A DNA stretch of 64,000 nucleotides, from positions 140,484 through 204,483 of the forward strand of contig NZ_JACHKT010000006.1 in the NCBI RefSeq assembly GCF_014204325.1, written 5' to 3'. The DNA is from Arcicella rosea (GTDB lineage Bacteria > Bacteroidota > Bacteroidia > Cytophagales > Spirosomataceae). The notes beneath the pieces are model-generated. The model made no database searches and had not been told where the DNA came from. It worked only from the letters and a program-made list of their open reading frames with translations. This document shows, piece after piece, positions 54,046-64,000 of the stretch. How positions within the stretch are numbered: position 1 is the stretch's first letter; the number at the start of each line of letters is the position of its first letter. Made by a program: the position numbers and the translations under genes.

Positions 54046-55394
54046 CGGAGTTTATAACTGTTCCTTCTTAAGCTGCAAAAAGAGACCCAGCAGCCGAAGT
54101 TTATAAGCTGATTATTAAGGACTTAACAGAAGCTTCCGCTGATTTACCAGACAAGTCAACGGCTCCATTCTTAGGTAAAGCTGCTACTAAGCCTGTTGCA
54201 ATGTTCTTCTTGGCAAAGGCGTATCTTACACGTGGTTGGTTGACTAATTCACAAGCGGATTTTGCAGAGGCAGCAAAAATTTCAAATGAAATTATTGCGA
54301 ATAAGGCAACTTACGGATTGGATTTATGGCAAGATTTCGGTGATGCTTTCGTGCCTGCAAATGATTATGGTAAAGAAACCATGTTTGTTAGTGACCACTC
54401 AAATGATGCCAAATTTGGTTATTATTCTGTAGGTGGTGGTGCCAGTGCTGGTGGTGGACAAAACCTTACGCCTTGGTTTACTAACTGGAATTATCCAAAC
54501 AACAGTGGAGTTAATTCAAATGTAAATGCAAGCGGCATATTGGTAAATTCTGGTACTTCATTGATGGTGCGTGACTCATATTATGGTCGTCCATACCAAC
54601 GTATTCGCCCAAATAGCGTTAAACAAACCGCTGGTGAAACTGCTGGGAAAAACTATTTTCTTGACCAAGCTTTTGTAAGAAGAGATATTGATTCAAGATT
54701 TGCCAATACATTTTATACAGTGTATATCGCCAATCAATCAATTACGAATACTGCAACAGCAGCCAATAACAAAAGAGGAATTGGTTACACCACACAAATA
54801 GGTGTTGATACTGCTGTTTGGTTGCCTGATTTTGAAGTGCCGGGTGCGCCTCAATTCGTTGGAACAAGACCATTTAAAGGTATTGTAGTTCCACCAAGTC
54901 TTTGGAAATCTGATGTTTATCCTGCAATTAAAAAACACATGGATCCAAGTCGTGGAAGTAATTTCAATGACCCATCAACTCGTCCAGTTGTGATTACACG
55001 TTTTGCTGAAGTATATTTGGTAGGAGCAGAAGCTTACCTACAAGCAGGCAATAAAGCAAAAGCAGCTGAATTGTTGAACGTGCTTCGTCAAAGAGCAGCT
55101 TATCGCAAAACTAATTCGGCAGCTCAAAATGCTGCAGCCGCAGAAGCGATGTTAATAAAAGAAGCAGATGTAACTGTTGACTTTATTTTGGATGAAAGAA
55201 GCCGTGAATTATTTGGCGAGTGGATGAGATACCAAGACTTAGTACGTACAAAATCTTTGGTGAGACGCATTAAGCTTTGGAATACCGAAGCAGCTCCTTA
55301 CGTGAAAGATTTCCATCTTTTAAGACCAATTCCACAGTCTGAAATAGACCGTACAGTTGCAGGGCCACCATTTACACAAAATCCAGGTTATTAA
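54046..55394 (+). pseudogene. SusD/RagB glycan-binding lipoprotein, 5' deleted
   Basis: The frame reads TEFITVPS, then an in-frame TAA, then AAKRDPAAEVYKLIIKDLTE. It continues through AMFFLAKAYLTRGWLTNSQA, FAEVYLVGAEAYLQAGNKAK and FILDERSRELFGEWMRYQDL to the normal LLRPIPQSEIDRT end. These are the TPR and C-terminal parts of a SusD-family starch/glycan-binding protein. The N-terminal half and its SusC partner are missing. Sequence after the stop is intact for 440 residues, so decay is recent. Confidence 0.85.
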
Positions 55395-55406
55395 TATTGA
55401 ATAGAT

Positions 55407-55447
55407 AAAAGAGGCTGCTCCAAATTTTATATTTGGGGCAGCTTTTT
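55407..55447 (+). terminator. Terminator after the SusD relic
   Basis: AAAAGAGGCTGCTCCAAAT and ATTTGGGGCAGCTTTTT form an imperfect stem of about 15 bp with a T-rich tail, 15 bp after the stop. Confidence 0.75.
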
Positions 55448-55765
55448 ACTTAATAGGTTCATTTCTAAACTACTTCAAAGTTTTATAGATATTAGTCATG
55501 CTTTCCATATTTTGAACTCGTTTTTGTAATATTATTTATATTTATTTAACAATTTCATGTTCATTGAACATTAGGTGCTTTTATTTACTTATTTGTGCTA
55601 CTCAATTTTTTATCTATTCACTTACTTTGCTACATAAATTTTTCTTGAAGATGGTTAATGTTAATAAACAAGGAAATACTATTTTGTACGTATATTAATA
55701 GAGGTACATGGTACAGTTCCATACTGTCATCTATTAAAATAAATGAAATAGCTAAACCGATAAAA

Positions 55766-56296
55766 ATGAAAAAATCAACAAGGATAGCACTTTTAGGGTT
55801 TTGCCTATTTGTCGCTATGTTCAAAACCTCAGCACAAGCAAACAAAGTAAAGAACTACAAAAGCACCAGTAACAGCTATAAAAACATAAGTCGAATTGGC
55901 TTAAATGAGTTTATGGATATGGACTTTAGACTCATCGGCTATTTTCCTAAAAAAGAACAGTGGAATCTGATTTCTGAGCAAATCAAAAATATTCCGATAG
56001 ATTCTTTAAGATATGTAGATTCCTTAGATGTTAGCCAATTGGGAGATAGTTTGTATGTGAAGGTTTATACGCAAAATTATTTATATCAGAGTAAGAATGT
56101 CTATACCATTGCCAAAGACGTAAAAAACCTGACAGATACATTGAAGATTTATAACATTTATATCGATTTAGTAATGAAAGATTTCATACATGATTCCGAA
56201 ACTTTTCGGACTAAGAATTATACCCTAAACTACATTTATAAAGAAAACATAGATAAAATCGACAAGAGGATTATATTCAATAAAATTTATCATTGA
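55766..56296 (+). CDS. Secreted hypothetical protein
   Basis: From ATG 55766 the protein has 176 residues: a signal peptide (IALLGFCLFVAMFKTSAQ) and a charged, asparagine-rich body (NKVKNYKSTSNSYKNISRIG). A possible beta-rich domain includes DSLYVKVYTQNYLYQSKN and DFIHDSETFRTKNYTL. I do not recognise a family. It lies alone between the SusD relic and the esterase genes. An alternative earlier start (55658) would put the signal peptide inside the protein. Confidence 0.55.
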   Translation: MKKSTRIALLGFCLFVAMFKTSAQANKVKNYKSTSNSYKNISRIGLNEFMDMDFRLIGYFPKKEQWNLISEQIKNIPIDSLRYVDSLDVSQLGDSLYVKVYTQNYLYQSKNVYTIAKDVKNLTDTLKIYNIYIDLVMKDFIHDSETFRTKNYTLNYIYKENIDKIDKRIIFNKIYH

Positions 56297-56406
56297 TTTC
56301 CTACTGGTCTAAGTTTTTTTACAAACCTGTTGGCAATCCTTTTGGTTGTCGATATTTATTATAAATAATTGTAAACCAGTAAAATATAAATCCATTTTTA
56401 TACAAA

Positions 56407-57288
56407 ATGAAAAATAAGCTCTTTGTACTTGCCCTTTTTATCAGTAGCTATGCAGGGAATGCACAGCAGATTATTCCTTTGTATGAAGGTGCTGTTCCCA
56501 ATGCCAAAGCAAGAAATATCAGCGAAACGGGTGCTGACAAAGGTCTATATAAAGATGTCACCGTACCAACGTTGGAATATATAAAACCCGAAAAGCCAAA
56601 CGGTACTTCTGTTATCGTGATTGCTGGGGGTGGCTATGGAGTAATAGTTTACAATGGTGAGGGCTTGAGTACCGCCAAAGCATTGGCAGAAAAGGGGATT
56701 TCGGCATTTGTGCTAAAATACAGGTTGCCCAGCGATGAAATAATGGTGGATAAAAAAATAGGCTCATTGCAAGATGCTCAACAAGCTATCAAATTGTTGC
56801 GTGAAAATGCCGATAAATTTGGGATTGATAAAAACAAAATAGGCATTATGGGCTTTTCGGCAGGAGGACATTTGGCAAGTACTGCCGCTACGCATTTTGA
56901 AAAATCGTATATCGAAAATTCTAATAACACAAGCTTACGACCTGATTTTCAGATATTGGTTTATCCCGTTATTACCATGAAAGACGGACTGACGCACGGT
57001 GGTTCACGTGATAATCTTATCGGTAAAAACCCTACCGTTGCCGACATAGAAAATTTTTCAAACGAACTACAAATTAAAGCCAATACGCCACCCGCTTATT
57101 TGACCCACGCTGCCGACGATAAACTCGTCGATGTTGACAACAGTATTTCATATTTTGAAAATTTACGAAAAAATAAAGTAGAGGTAGAAATGCACATTTA
57201 TCCCAAAGGCGACCATGGATTTATTTTTCGCCATAAAGGTTGGATGGAACCTCTTTTTGATTGGATGAAACGGAACAATTGGTTATAA
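56407..57288 (+). CDS. Secreted alpha/beta hydrolase, acetyl-xylan esterase-like
   Basis: A signal peptide (residues 1-19) is followed by an alpha/beta-hydrolase domain of the BD-FAE/CE-like type. Visible are the oxyanion GGGYG, the nucleophile elbow GIMGFSAGGHLASTA (Ser about 154), the acid DKLVDVDN, and the catalytic His in GDHGFIFRH. The family removes acetyl or other ester groups from xylan side chains in the periplasm or outside. It is the first of three adjacent hemicellulose genes, with 130 bp between it and the next. Confidence 0.85.
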   Translation: MKNKLFVLALFISSYAGNAQQIIPLYEGAVPNAKARNISETGADKGLYKDVTVPTLEYIKPEKPNGTSVIVIAGGGYGVIVYNGEGLSTAKALAEKGISAFVLKYRLPSDEIMVDKKIGSLQDAQQAIKLLRENADKFGIDKNKIGIMGFSAGGHLASTAATHFEKSYIENSNNTSLRPDFQILVYPVITMKDGLTHGGSRDNLIGKNPTVADIENFSNELQIKANTPPAYLTHAADDKLVDVDNSISYFENLRKNKVEVEMHIYPKGDHGFIFRHKGWMEPLFDWMKRNNWL

Positions 57289-57361
57289 ATCTCAATATTT
57301 ATCAATAGTATTTAAAGTAATGGACACAATTTAAGCAACGTTTTTATTTATATAAATTTGA

Positions 57362-58534
<1,173 letters not shown>

Positions 58535-58582
58535 ATATGCAAAAGATGAGATTATATAATGATCCATTTTGATAAAGGACAA

Positions 58583-59890
58583 ATGAAAAACCAGATAATT
58601 AACTTAATAACTAATAAAATACAAATAGCAGTTATATTAATATTTTCAATAGTATTATTTAAGCCATTTGTAGTAATAGGACAAGGTAAAAGCAATTTAG
58701 AAAGAGGAAATAGTCAAGCTTCCATTGTTACAGGGAAATACCATAATCTGTTTTTGGAAATAGGATATAGTCAAAACGAGATAGATGCTAAAATTGCCAA
58801 AGCATACTATGATATTTTTGAGGGATCTAATCGGGTATATTTTGCCGTTGGAGATTCTATGGCTTATGTTTCTGATATAAAAAATCATGATGCCCGAACC
58901 GAAGGACTTTCTTATGGGATGATGATTGCCGTTCAACTCAACAAAAAAGAGGTTTTTGATAAAATTTGGAGATGGTCAAAAAAATATCTTCAACACCAAA
59001 GCGGCCCACGTGAAGGTTATTTTGCATGGAGTATCAATACTGAAACGATGAAAAAAAATTCAGAAGGTTCGGCTTCTGATGGCGAATTGTATTATGTCAC
59101 CAGTTTACTATTTGCAGCCAATAAATGGGGAAACAATACTGGTATCAACTATTACAATGAAGCACGAAGAATATTAGATGCCATGTGGAAAAAAGATGGT
59201 ACAGGTAATATTTATAATCTGTTAAACACAGAACATAAGCAAATTACCTTTGTGCCTGAAGGCAATAGTTATAACTGGACAGACCCTTCATATCATTTAC
59301 CAGCATTTTATGAAGTATGGGCATTATATGCCAAAGATGGTCACGAAGATTTTTATAAAGAATGTGCCGATACTTCTCGAGTTTTTTTACACAGAGCTTG
59401 CCATCCAGTAACAGGACTCAATTCAGACTATACAGAATTTAGTGGAACTCCCCACCCAACTCGCTGGATGCCGCCAGGCTTTCGTTATGATTCATGGCGT
59501 GTACCCATGAATATTGCCATGGATTATACTTGGTTTGGGAAAGACAAAGCTTGGCAAGAAGATTATGCCAAAAGATTTCAAAATTTTCTTCGCTCAAAAG
59601 GAATGGATACTTATGACGACCAGTTTAATTTAGACGGCACAAAACCTGATTTTATTTTGCAGGCAGGAACTGTCCCAAAACTCAGACATTCTATTGGCTT
59701 GGTTGCTACGGCAGCCACAGCTTCGCTTGTGAACAAAGATAAAAACAAAGTAGATTTTGTAAAAGCCGTTTGGAATGCCAAATTAGAACCTTACGAAGAT
59801 GGCTATTTCGACCCATATTATGACGGATTGATGTATTTGTTCAGCTTAATGCACCTCAGCGGAAAGTATCAAATCATACAACCACAGTAA
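58583..59890 (+). CDS. GH8 exo-oligoxylanase (Rex-like)
   Basis: A 435-residue protein from ATG 58583: a signal or anchor segment (IAVILIFSIVLFKPFVVIGQ), then a GH8 (alpha/alpha)6 barrel. Motifs are RTEGLSYGMMIAVQLNKKE (the acid Glu), SASDGELYYVTSLLF, WTDPSYHLPAFYEVWAL, and WRVPMNIAMDYTWFG, matching reducing-end xylose-releasing exo-oligoxylanases. It hydrolyses xylo-oligosaccharides from the reducing end, working with the two esterases that precede it. The start at 58559 is also possible but places a charged leader before the signal segment. Confidence 0.9.
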   Translation: MKNQIINLITNKIQIAVILIFSIVLFKPFVVIGQGKSNLERGNSQASIVTGKYHNLFLEIGYSQNEIDAKIAKAYYDIFEGSNRVYFAVGDSMAYVSDIKNHDARTEGLSYGMMIAVQLNKKEVFDKIWRWSKKYLQHQSGPREGYFAWSINTETMKKNSEGSASDGELYYVTSLLFAANKWGNNTGINYYNEARRILDAMWKKDGTGNIYNLLNTEHKQITFVPEGNSYNWTDPSYHLPAFYEVWALYAKDGHEDFYKECADTSRVFLHRACHPVTGLNSDYTEFSGTPHPTRWMPPGFRYDSWRVPMNIAMDYTWFGKDKAWQEDYAKRFQNFLRSKGMDTYDDQFNLDGTKPDFILQAGTVPKLRHSIGLVATAATASLVNKDKNKVDFVKAVWNAKLEPYEDGYFDPYYDGLMYLFSLMHLSGKYQIIQPQ

Positions 59891-59924
59891 ATTTATCTCT
59901 AATTTATCTTTTAACGATTCGACT

Positions 59925-60322
59925 ATGAAAAAAACAATAGTAAGTTTTTCTATATTTTTTCTCATGAACCTAATGGTTTATGCACAGAAAATAGAAAAAG
60001 AAGCACCCAAAGGCTTCGACCAAGTGCGAACGGGTATTGCAAGGGTGCGTTCAGTTCGGGATGGTGGGCAAACAATCCTAAATTATCTGACCCACAATAT
60101 GATTTTATGAAAAACAATACCACGACCATCAATACCAATCTTAAAGAATTATGGGTTTCGATGGGAGGGAAAGAAGATATAGCTCATGCCAATTGCCAAA
60201 TCATGTTGAAAAAATTTGATGATATGGGTATTAAATACAAATATAGCGAATACGCTGGCGGTCATTCTTGGCCAGTTTGGCGACACGACATTTTCTTATT
60301 TTCACAAATCTTATTCAAATAA
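59925..60322 (+). pseudogene. CE1-family esterase, internally deleted
   Basis: The 5' piece (59925) has a signal peptide and QKIEKEAPKGFDQVRTGIAR, the usual start of these esterases. The 3' piece (60107) has MGGKEDIAHANCQIMLKKFD and EYAGGHSWPVWRHDIFLFSQ, carrying the catalytic His region. A frameshift and a deletion of the middle (including the Ser elbow) join them. It is a dead paralogue of the esterase at 57419. Confidence 0.75.
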
Positions 60323-60330
60323 ATACTAAG

Positions 60331-60375
60331 AAGGTCAATATCAAATCATGTTTTCTGATTGGATATTGACCTTTT
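60331..60375. terminator. Bidirectional terminator
   Basis: AAGGTCAATATC and GATATTGACCTT are perfect 12-bp arms, extended inside by AATCA/TGATT. It lies between the convergent esterase relic and the photolyase gene. Confidence 0.75.
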
Positions 60376-60406
60376 GGATAAACCCGATGTCTTGGGTAAT
60401 TATTAA

Positions 60407-61897
60407 TCATCTATTCTCTTCTAACCTAGCAAGGAATTCATTTGCACGGTGATGAATGGATTGCTTTTTGTCTTCATCCCATTTATCAAAGGTTTTAACG
60501 AGCATACTAAGTCTTGGGTTTTTTAGGAAAAAAACTCGTTGTTTGTCTAGAAATCGCCAAAATAATGCGTCCCAAGTCTCCTGCCAGTCACCTTTGGGAT
60601 AATCACTCATTTTCATAAGATAATTACTGGCACTTATATAAGGCTTTGTGGACATCATCCCACCATCAGCAAACTGGCTCATTCCGTACACATTTGGTAC
60701 CATTACCCAATCATAAGCATCTATGAAGAATTCCATGAACCACCGATATACTTCGTCTGGGTCAAATTCACAAAGCAACATAAAATTACCAAGAACCATC
60801 AACCGCTCAATATGATGGCAATAACCTGTTTTCAAAACCTTTTTGATGGTTTCATCAACAGGGAAAATCCCCGTGTTTCCATCATAGAAACTCTTTGGAA
60901 TCTTTTTAGTGAAGCCCCAATAATTCTTTGTTCGTTCCTCACTTCCTTTTGATACATATACTCCTCTGATAAACTCACGCCAGCCGATAATTTGCCTAAT
61001 AAAACCTTCCAGCGAATTAATTGGTACGTCATTGGCATGACTATAATGCAAAGTATGCTTTAATACCTGTGCAGGACTGAGCATCCCAACATTCAGCATA
61101 GGCGTGAGCAAACTATGGTTCAGTAATAGTTCTTTATGTACTATCGCATCCTCATAGTCACCAAAATCTACCATGCGATTTTCAAGAAATTGATGTAGCC
61201 ATTGTTCACTTGCTTTGTAACCAATTGGATAATTTATACTGTCTGAAAAAATACCAATATTGTCAGCAAAATAGGTATTTGTGTAGGCTCTGGCTTCTTG
61301 GGCATAAGTATCTATTAAAGGATATTCACACTTTACAATAGCCTTTCCTTTCGGATATTTCTTTCGATTATCTACGTCAAAAGTCCATTGCCCTCCTATT
61401 GGCTCACCCGATTCTTCTAACAAAATTTTCCTACTGATTCTTTCTTGTTTATAAAATTCAGTTTGAAAAAATTTCTTTTTTGATGGTTTAAAAAAATGTT
61501 CCAATTCTTGCCCTGTATTCAAAAACATAGGCGATTCTAGCACATTAATTTTGATATTTAATTCATGACAACTCGCTTTTACTCTTTTAAGTAGCCAATC
61601 ATCAACAGGGTCAATCAAAACGACAGATGCTACGCCTAAACTGTGTAAATAAGGAATTAATACTCGTATGTCAGATTCTTTTTCCGTGGCTTGAACATAA
61701 TTTACCGAAAAGCCTTTCTCAAGCAAGAAGTTTTCATAATACTTCATGGTAGCTCTATGAAAAGCTATTTTTTGTTTGTGAAAGTTATATTGCCTGAAAA
61801 ACAGGAATTCTTCAACCAAATAGAAAGTACCTTCTACAGCAAACAATGGACTCAATTGAAATAATTGATGAGGGAAAATAAGTTTAATGGTTTGCAT
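60407..61897 (-). CDS. Photolyase-like flavoprotein of the FeS-BCP group
   Basis: A 496-residue member of the bacterial (6-4) photolyase/cryptochrome group (PhrB-like): an N-terminal alpha/beta domain, then the FAD-binding helical domain. Landmarks are [36 protein letters not shown] and [17 protein letters not shown]. The family repairs UV lesions with blue light. The iron-sulfur-ligand region ([15 protein letters not shown] followed by GDWQETW) shows Ser and Gln where I expect Cys in typical members, so the cluster may be absent. The gene start overlaps the DUF2256 gene by 14 bp. Confidence 0.82.
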   Translation of the reverse strand: MQTIKLIFPHQLFQLSPLFAVEGTFYLVEEFLFFRQYNFHKQKIAFHRATMKYYENFLLEKGFSVNYVQATEKESDIRVLIPYLHSLGVASVVLIDPVDDWLLKRVKASCHELNIKINVLESPMFLNTGQELEHFFKPSKKKFFQTEFYKQERISRKILLEESGEPIGGQWTFDVDNRKKYPKGKAIVKCEYPLIDTYAQEARAYTNTYFADNIGIFSDSINYPIGYKASEQWLHQFLENRMVDFGDYEDAIVHKELLLNHSLLTPMLNVGMLSPAQVLKHTLHYSHANDVPINSLEGFIRQIIGWREFIRGVYVSKGSEERTKNYWGFTKKIPKSFYDGNTGIFPVDETIKKVLKTGYCHHIERLMVLGNFMLLCEFDPDEVYRWFMEFFIDAYDWVMVPNVYGMSQFADGGMMSTKPYISASNYLMKMSDYPKGDWQETWDALFWRFLDKQRVFFLKNPRLSMLVKTFDKWDEDKKQSIHHRANEFLARLEENR

Positions 61898-62033
61898 GTG
61901 CTATGTTTTTATTCCTTCTACATTTTTCACTACAATACTTTACATCGTCCCAATGCTTTTCCCATTTTTTACGCCAAGAGAATGGTAATTTACAGACAAG
62001 ACAGATTTTTTGAGGAAGTTCGCTTTTTTTCAT
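61884..62033 (-). CDS. DUF2256 small zinc-binding protein
   Basis: ATG 62033 opens a 49-residue protein: [20 protein letters not shown], then [10 protein letters not shown]. The four Cys (C-x2-C and C-x3-C) with the central W-R-K-K-W are the signature of DUF2256, a family regularly encoded next to photolyase-type genes. It is probably a zinc ribbon. The stop lies inside the photolyase start region, giving a 14-bp overlap, so translation is coupled. Confidence 0.85.
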   Translation of the reverse strand: MKKSELPQKICLVCKLPFSWRKKWEKHWDDVKYCSEKCRRNKNIAHANH

Positions 62034-62401
62034 GTGTTTTCTTTAACTCACAAATACAAACACTCCTCTGTTTGAATTGTTTAGCATTCATTATTATCAA
62101 TATCTTGTTTGAGATACGATGCACATTCTCATAATATGTTAAGAAGTAATTTTCCTGCCATAAAATTCCCAAGCTGTGTCATCAACAAGTTTAAATTTCG
62201 AACTTTTCCATTTTCCTGAGATTTTCTGTATTTGCACTTGAAGGCAAGCGTCTTTAACAATAAAGGTTTTTATAAGTACTCAACAACTGCCAGATATTTT
62301 CATGGCTGAGATACGACAATGATGCCCAGCACAAAGAATCGTAATGCTGGATTGGTTATATATTTTATTTATATTTGTTATACTAATCATTAAATATATT
62401 T

Positions 62402-63325
62402 ATGAATTATACTTTACATCAACTACAAGTATTCTTGAAAGTAACCCAAACTCAGAGTATTACAAAGGCCTCTGAAGAATTACACCTGACTCAACCTGCG
62501 GTGTCGATTCAACTCCGAAATTTCCAAGAACAATTCGATATTCCATTGACAGAAGTAGTTGGAAGAAAGCTATTTGTCACAGATTTTGGAAAAGAAATCG
62601 CTATTGCTGCCGAGCGAATTTTGAATGAAGTAAACGCAATAAATTTCAAAACGTTAGCTTACAAAGGACAGCTCACGGGGCGGCTAAAGCTTTCGGTAGT
62701 TTCTACAGGAAAATATGTGATTCCTTACTTTTTAACTGATTTTTTGAAGCAACACGAAGGCATAGAATTGATTTTGGATGTAACCAACAAAGCCAAAGTA
62801 TTGGAAAGTTTAGAGAATAATGAAGTAGATTTTTCATTAGTGTCTGTCTTACCCGACAATTTACAGGTTGAAAAAATTACTTTGATGCAAAACAAATTAT
62901 TTTTGGTTGGTAATACACAAGTATCCTTTACCCATAGAAATTACGAGAAAGATATTTTTGAAACGCTTCCTCTTATTTATCGAGAAAAAGGTTCAGGGAC
63001 TAGACATGCGATGGAAAAATATGTAGAGGAAAATAAAGTTTCAGTCAGAAAAAAGATGGAACTGACTTCTAACGAAGCGGTAAAGCAAGCAGTAATTGCT
63101 GGTTTGGGTTATTCAATAATGCCACTTATTGGTATAAAAAATGAGCTACTTAACGGAGACTTGCAAATCATCCCCGTGAACGGATTACCCATCATTACGA
63201 CTTGGCATTTGATTTGGTTGAAAGGGAAAAATTTCTCACCAGTGGCAAAAGCTTTTCTGAATTATCTTCAAGAAGAAAAAACAAAAATCATTCAGGATAA
63301 ATTTAATTGGTTTGAAAAGTTTTGA
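62402..63325 (+). CDS. LysR-family transcriptional regulator
   Basis: A 307-residue LysR protein: N-terminal winged helix (MNYTLHQLQVFLKVTQTQSI, TKASEELHLTQPAVSIQLRN), then a two-lobed substrate-binding domain (from about residue 90, GRLKLSVVSTGKYVIPYFLT). The pattern resembles CbbR/Cbl-like members with a long linker. TATATTTG at 62370-62377 looks like its -7 box. The neighbouring gene downstream is a truncated aldo/keto reductase; its regulon is unknown. Confidence 0.88.
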   Translation: MNYTLHQLQVFLKVTQTQSITKASEELHLTQPAVSIQLRNFQEQFDIPLTEVVGRKLFVTDFGKEIAIAAERILNEVNAINFKTLAYKGQLTGRLKLSVVSTGKYVIPYFLTDFLKQHEGIELILDVTNKAKVLESLENNEVDFSLVSVLPDNLQVEKITLMQNKLFLVGNTQVSFTHRNYEKDIFETLPLIYREKGSGTRHAMEKYVEENKVSVRKKMELTSNEAVKQAVIAGLGYSIMPLIGIKNELLNGDLQIIPVNGLPIITTWHLIWLKGKNFSPVAKAFLNYLQEEKTKIIQDKFNWFEKF

Positions 63326-63397
63326 AGTAAGAAGTCAGCCAAACTGCATTTTAGATACAGTTGAACTTTTTAAGCTTCCGACCTTTGCACTTCACAA

Positions 63398-63601
63398 TTG
63401 AATAAAAATGATGATTACAAAATTTTAGGAAATACAGGCTTGAAGGTTTCAACTTTGTGTTTAGGAACAATGAATTATGGTGGAAAAGGTTTTTGGGGTT
63501 ACATGGGAAATCTTGACCAAAATACAGTTGATGAACAAATAAAAACTGTAACCGAAGCAGGGGTTAATTTTATAGATACCACAAGCATTTATTCAACCTG
63601 A
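63398..63601 (+). pseudogene. Aldo/keto reductase, N-terminal part
   Basis: The frame reads YKILGNTGLKVSTLCLGTMN and VNFIDTTSIYST, the first two strands of an aldo/keto reductase including the cofactor Asp of F-I-D-T-T. It stops at 63601, and no catalytic Tyr or Lys follows. The only start is a weak TTG, so both ends are probably damaged. Sequence from 63602 to 63760 shows no coding content. Confidence 0.65.
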
Positions 63602-63761
63602 GTTCGATTAAAGAGTTATCTAAAAATCACTAACTAATTAGATTTTAGAACTTCATATTTAATACTTGTTTTTTGGGGAAAAAGCAGTGGGCAATAATTC
63701 CTGCAATGATGTTTTGGTATTGTAATATTTTAACTGACAATATTTTGATTGTATGATATGC

Positions 63762-64000
63762 TCAAAGTTTAAAATGAAGGTTGAGCATATACTCTTTTTT
63801 AGAAAACGATAGTGTTTTTCTTACGAAACTGCTGAAGCGTTGTCTAATGGTGTTATTTAATTTCTCAATATGAGCGGTTTTGCCAGTTTCCTTTCCGACT
63901 TTGGTATGCGTTTCACTAGGAATACAGTTATATGATTTCCCAAAATCGCTAAAACTATTACATTTCAAATATTTGTAAGGTAATTTTCGCCATAGTAGCT
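63762..64000 (-). pseudogene. IS1-type transposase, C-terminal fragment at window edge
   Basis: Read on the minus strand, the frame contains SETHTKVGKETGKTAHIEKL, NNTIRQRFSSFVRKTLSFSK and the terminal EYMLNLHFKL. This is the C-terminal part of IS1-family transposases, where the catalytic Glu lies in HIExxNNT. The frame is open to the window edge, so the 5' part may continue outside. Confidence 0.75.

Noticed and set aside
61990..62172. 60-residue minus-strand frame near the photolyase
   Set aside because: It is the wrong frame across the DUF2256 gene.

Overview
The window looks like a low-GC Bacteroidota sequence, most likely Cytophagales-type. The signs are SusD and reg_prop sensor relatives, TAnnTTTG-type promoters, a Rep_3/ParA/ParB plasmid backbone, and typical Bacteroidota families such as DUF6428 and three-BON proteins. 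An iteron origin, rep, parA and parB sit together at 42.8-47.3 kb, and most flanking DNA is accessory and partly decayed, so I read the window as part of a large plasmid or plasmid-derived element. The genus is not determinable from what I can see.

Layout. 0-5 kb: a truncated ParA-like gene, a secreted beta-lactamase-fold hydrolase, an M23 peptidase and a mosaic of broken genes (cytochrome c peroxidase, outer-membrane protein, HupE-like). 4.9-8.9 kb: an SDR oxidoreductase, DoxX and AraC block, then a DoxX-glutathione peroxidase fusion with an OhrR-type regulator. 9-20.5 kb, mostly minus strand: a tripartite MacAB-like exporter followed by a stress cluster (OsmC, BON, aldehyde dehydrogenase, D-lactate dehydrogenase, eRF1-like and acidic proteins, lmo0937-like membrane protein, lipoprotein). 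This cluster is interrupted by an intact IS3-family element of 1401 bp with a 3-bp target duplication.

21.4-40.8 kb: a complete type I-B CRISPR-Cas locus (cas8b-cas7-cas5-cas3-cas6, then cas1-cas2-cas4) followed by a leader and a very long array. I counted 131 full 37-bp repeats and one degenerate terminal copy. Nine spacers recur two to four times, and three of these sets differ by exactly one base at the leader-distal end, which suggests repeated independent capture at the same sites. Several spacers are intrinsic-terminator hairpins, and one reads as the DLFCGAGG motif of a C5 cytosine methyltransferase.

40.8-47.6 kb: decayed genes (TetR, PPOX flavoprotein, IS982-like transposase), then the plasmid core: a region with two interleaved repeat families, the initiator, ParA and ParB, and candidate centromere repeats. 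47.7-49.6 kb: a two-subunit transketolase. 49.9-52.7 kb: an arsenic operon (ArsR, DUF6428, metallophosphoesterase, Acr3). 53-60.4 kb: the remains of a xylan-type polysaccharide utilisation locus, with a fused sensor/SusD relic, a secreted protein, two esterases, a GH8 enzyme and a broken CE1 esterase. 60.4-64 kb: a photolyase-like gene with its DUF2256 partner, a LysR regulator, a truncated aldo/keto reductase and the end of an IS1-type transposase.

The gene groups fit a mobile accessory replicon carrying phage/plasmid immunity, peroxide, arsenic and light-damage resistance, and hemicellulose use. Many genes are truncated by deletions or insertion sequences.
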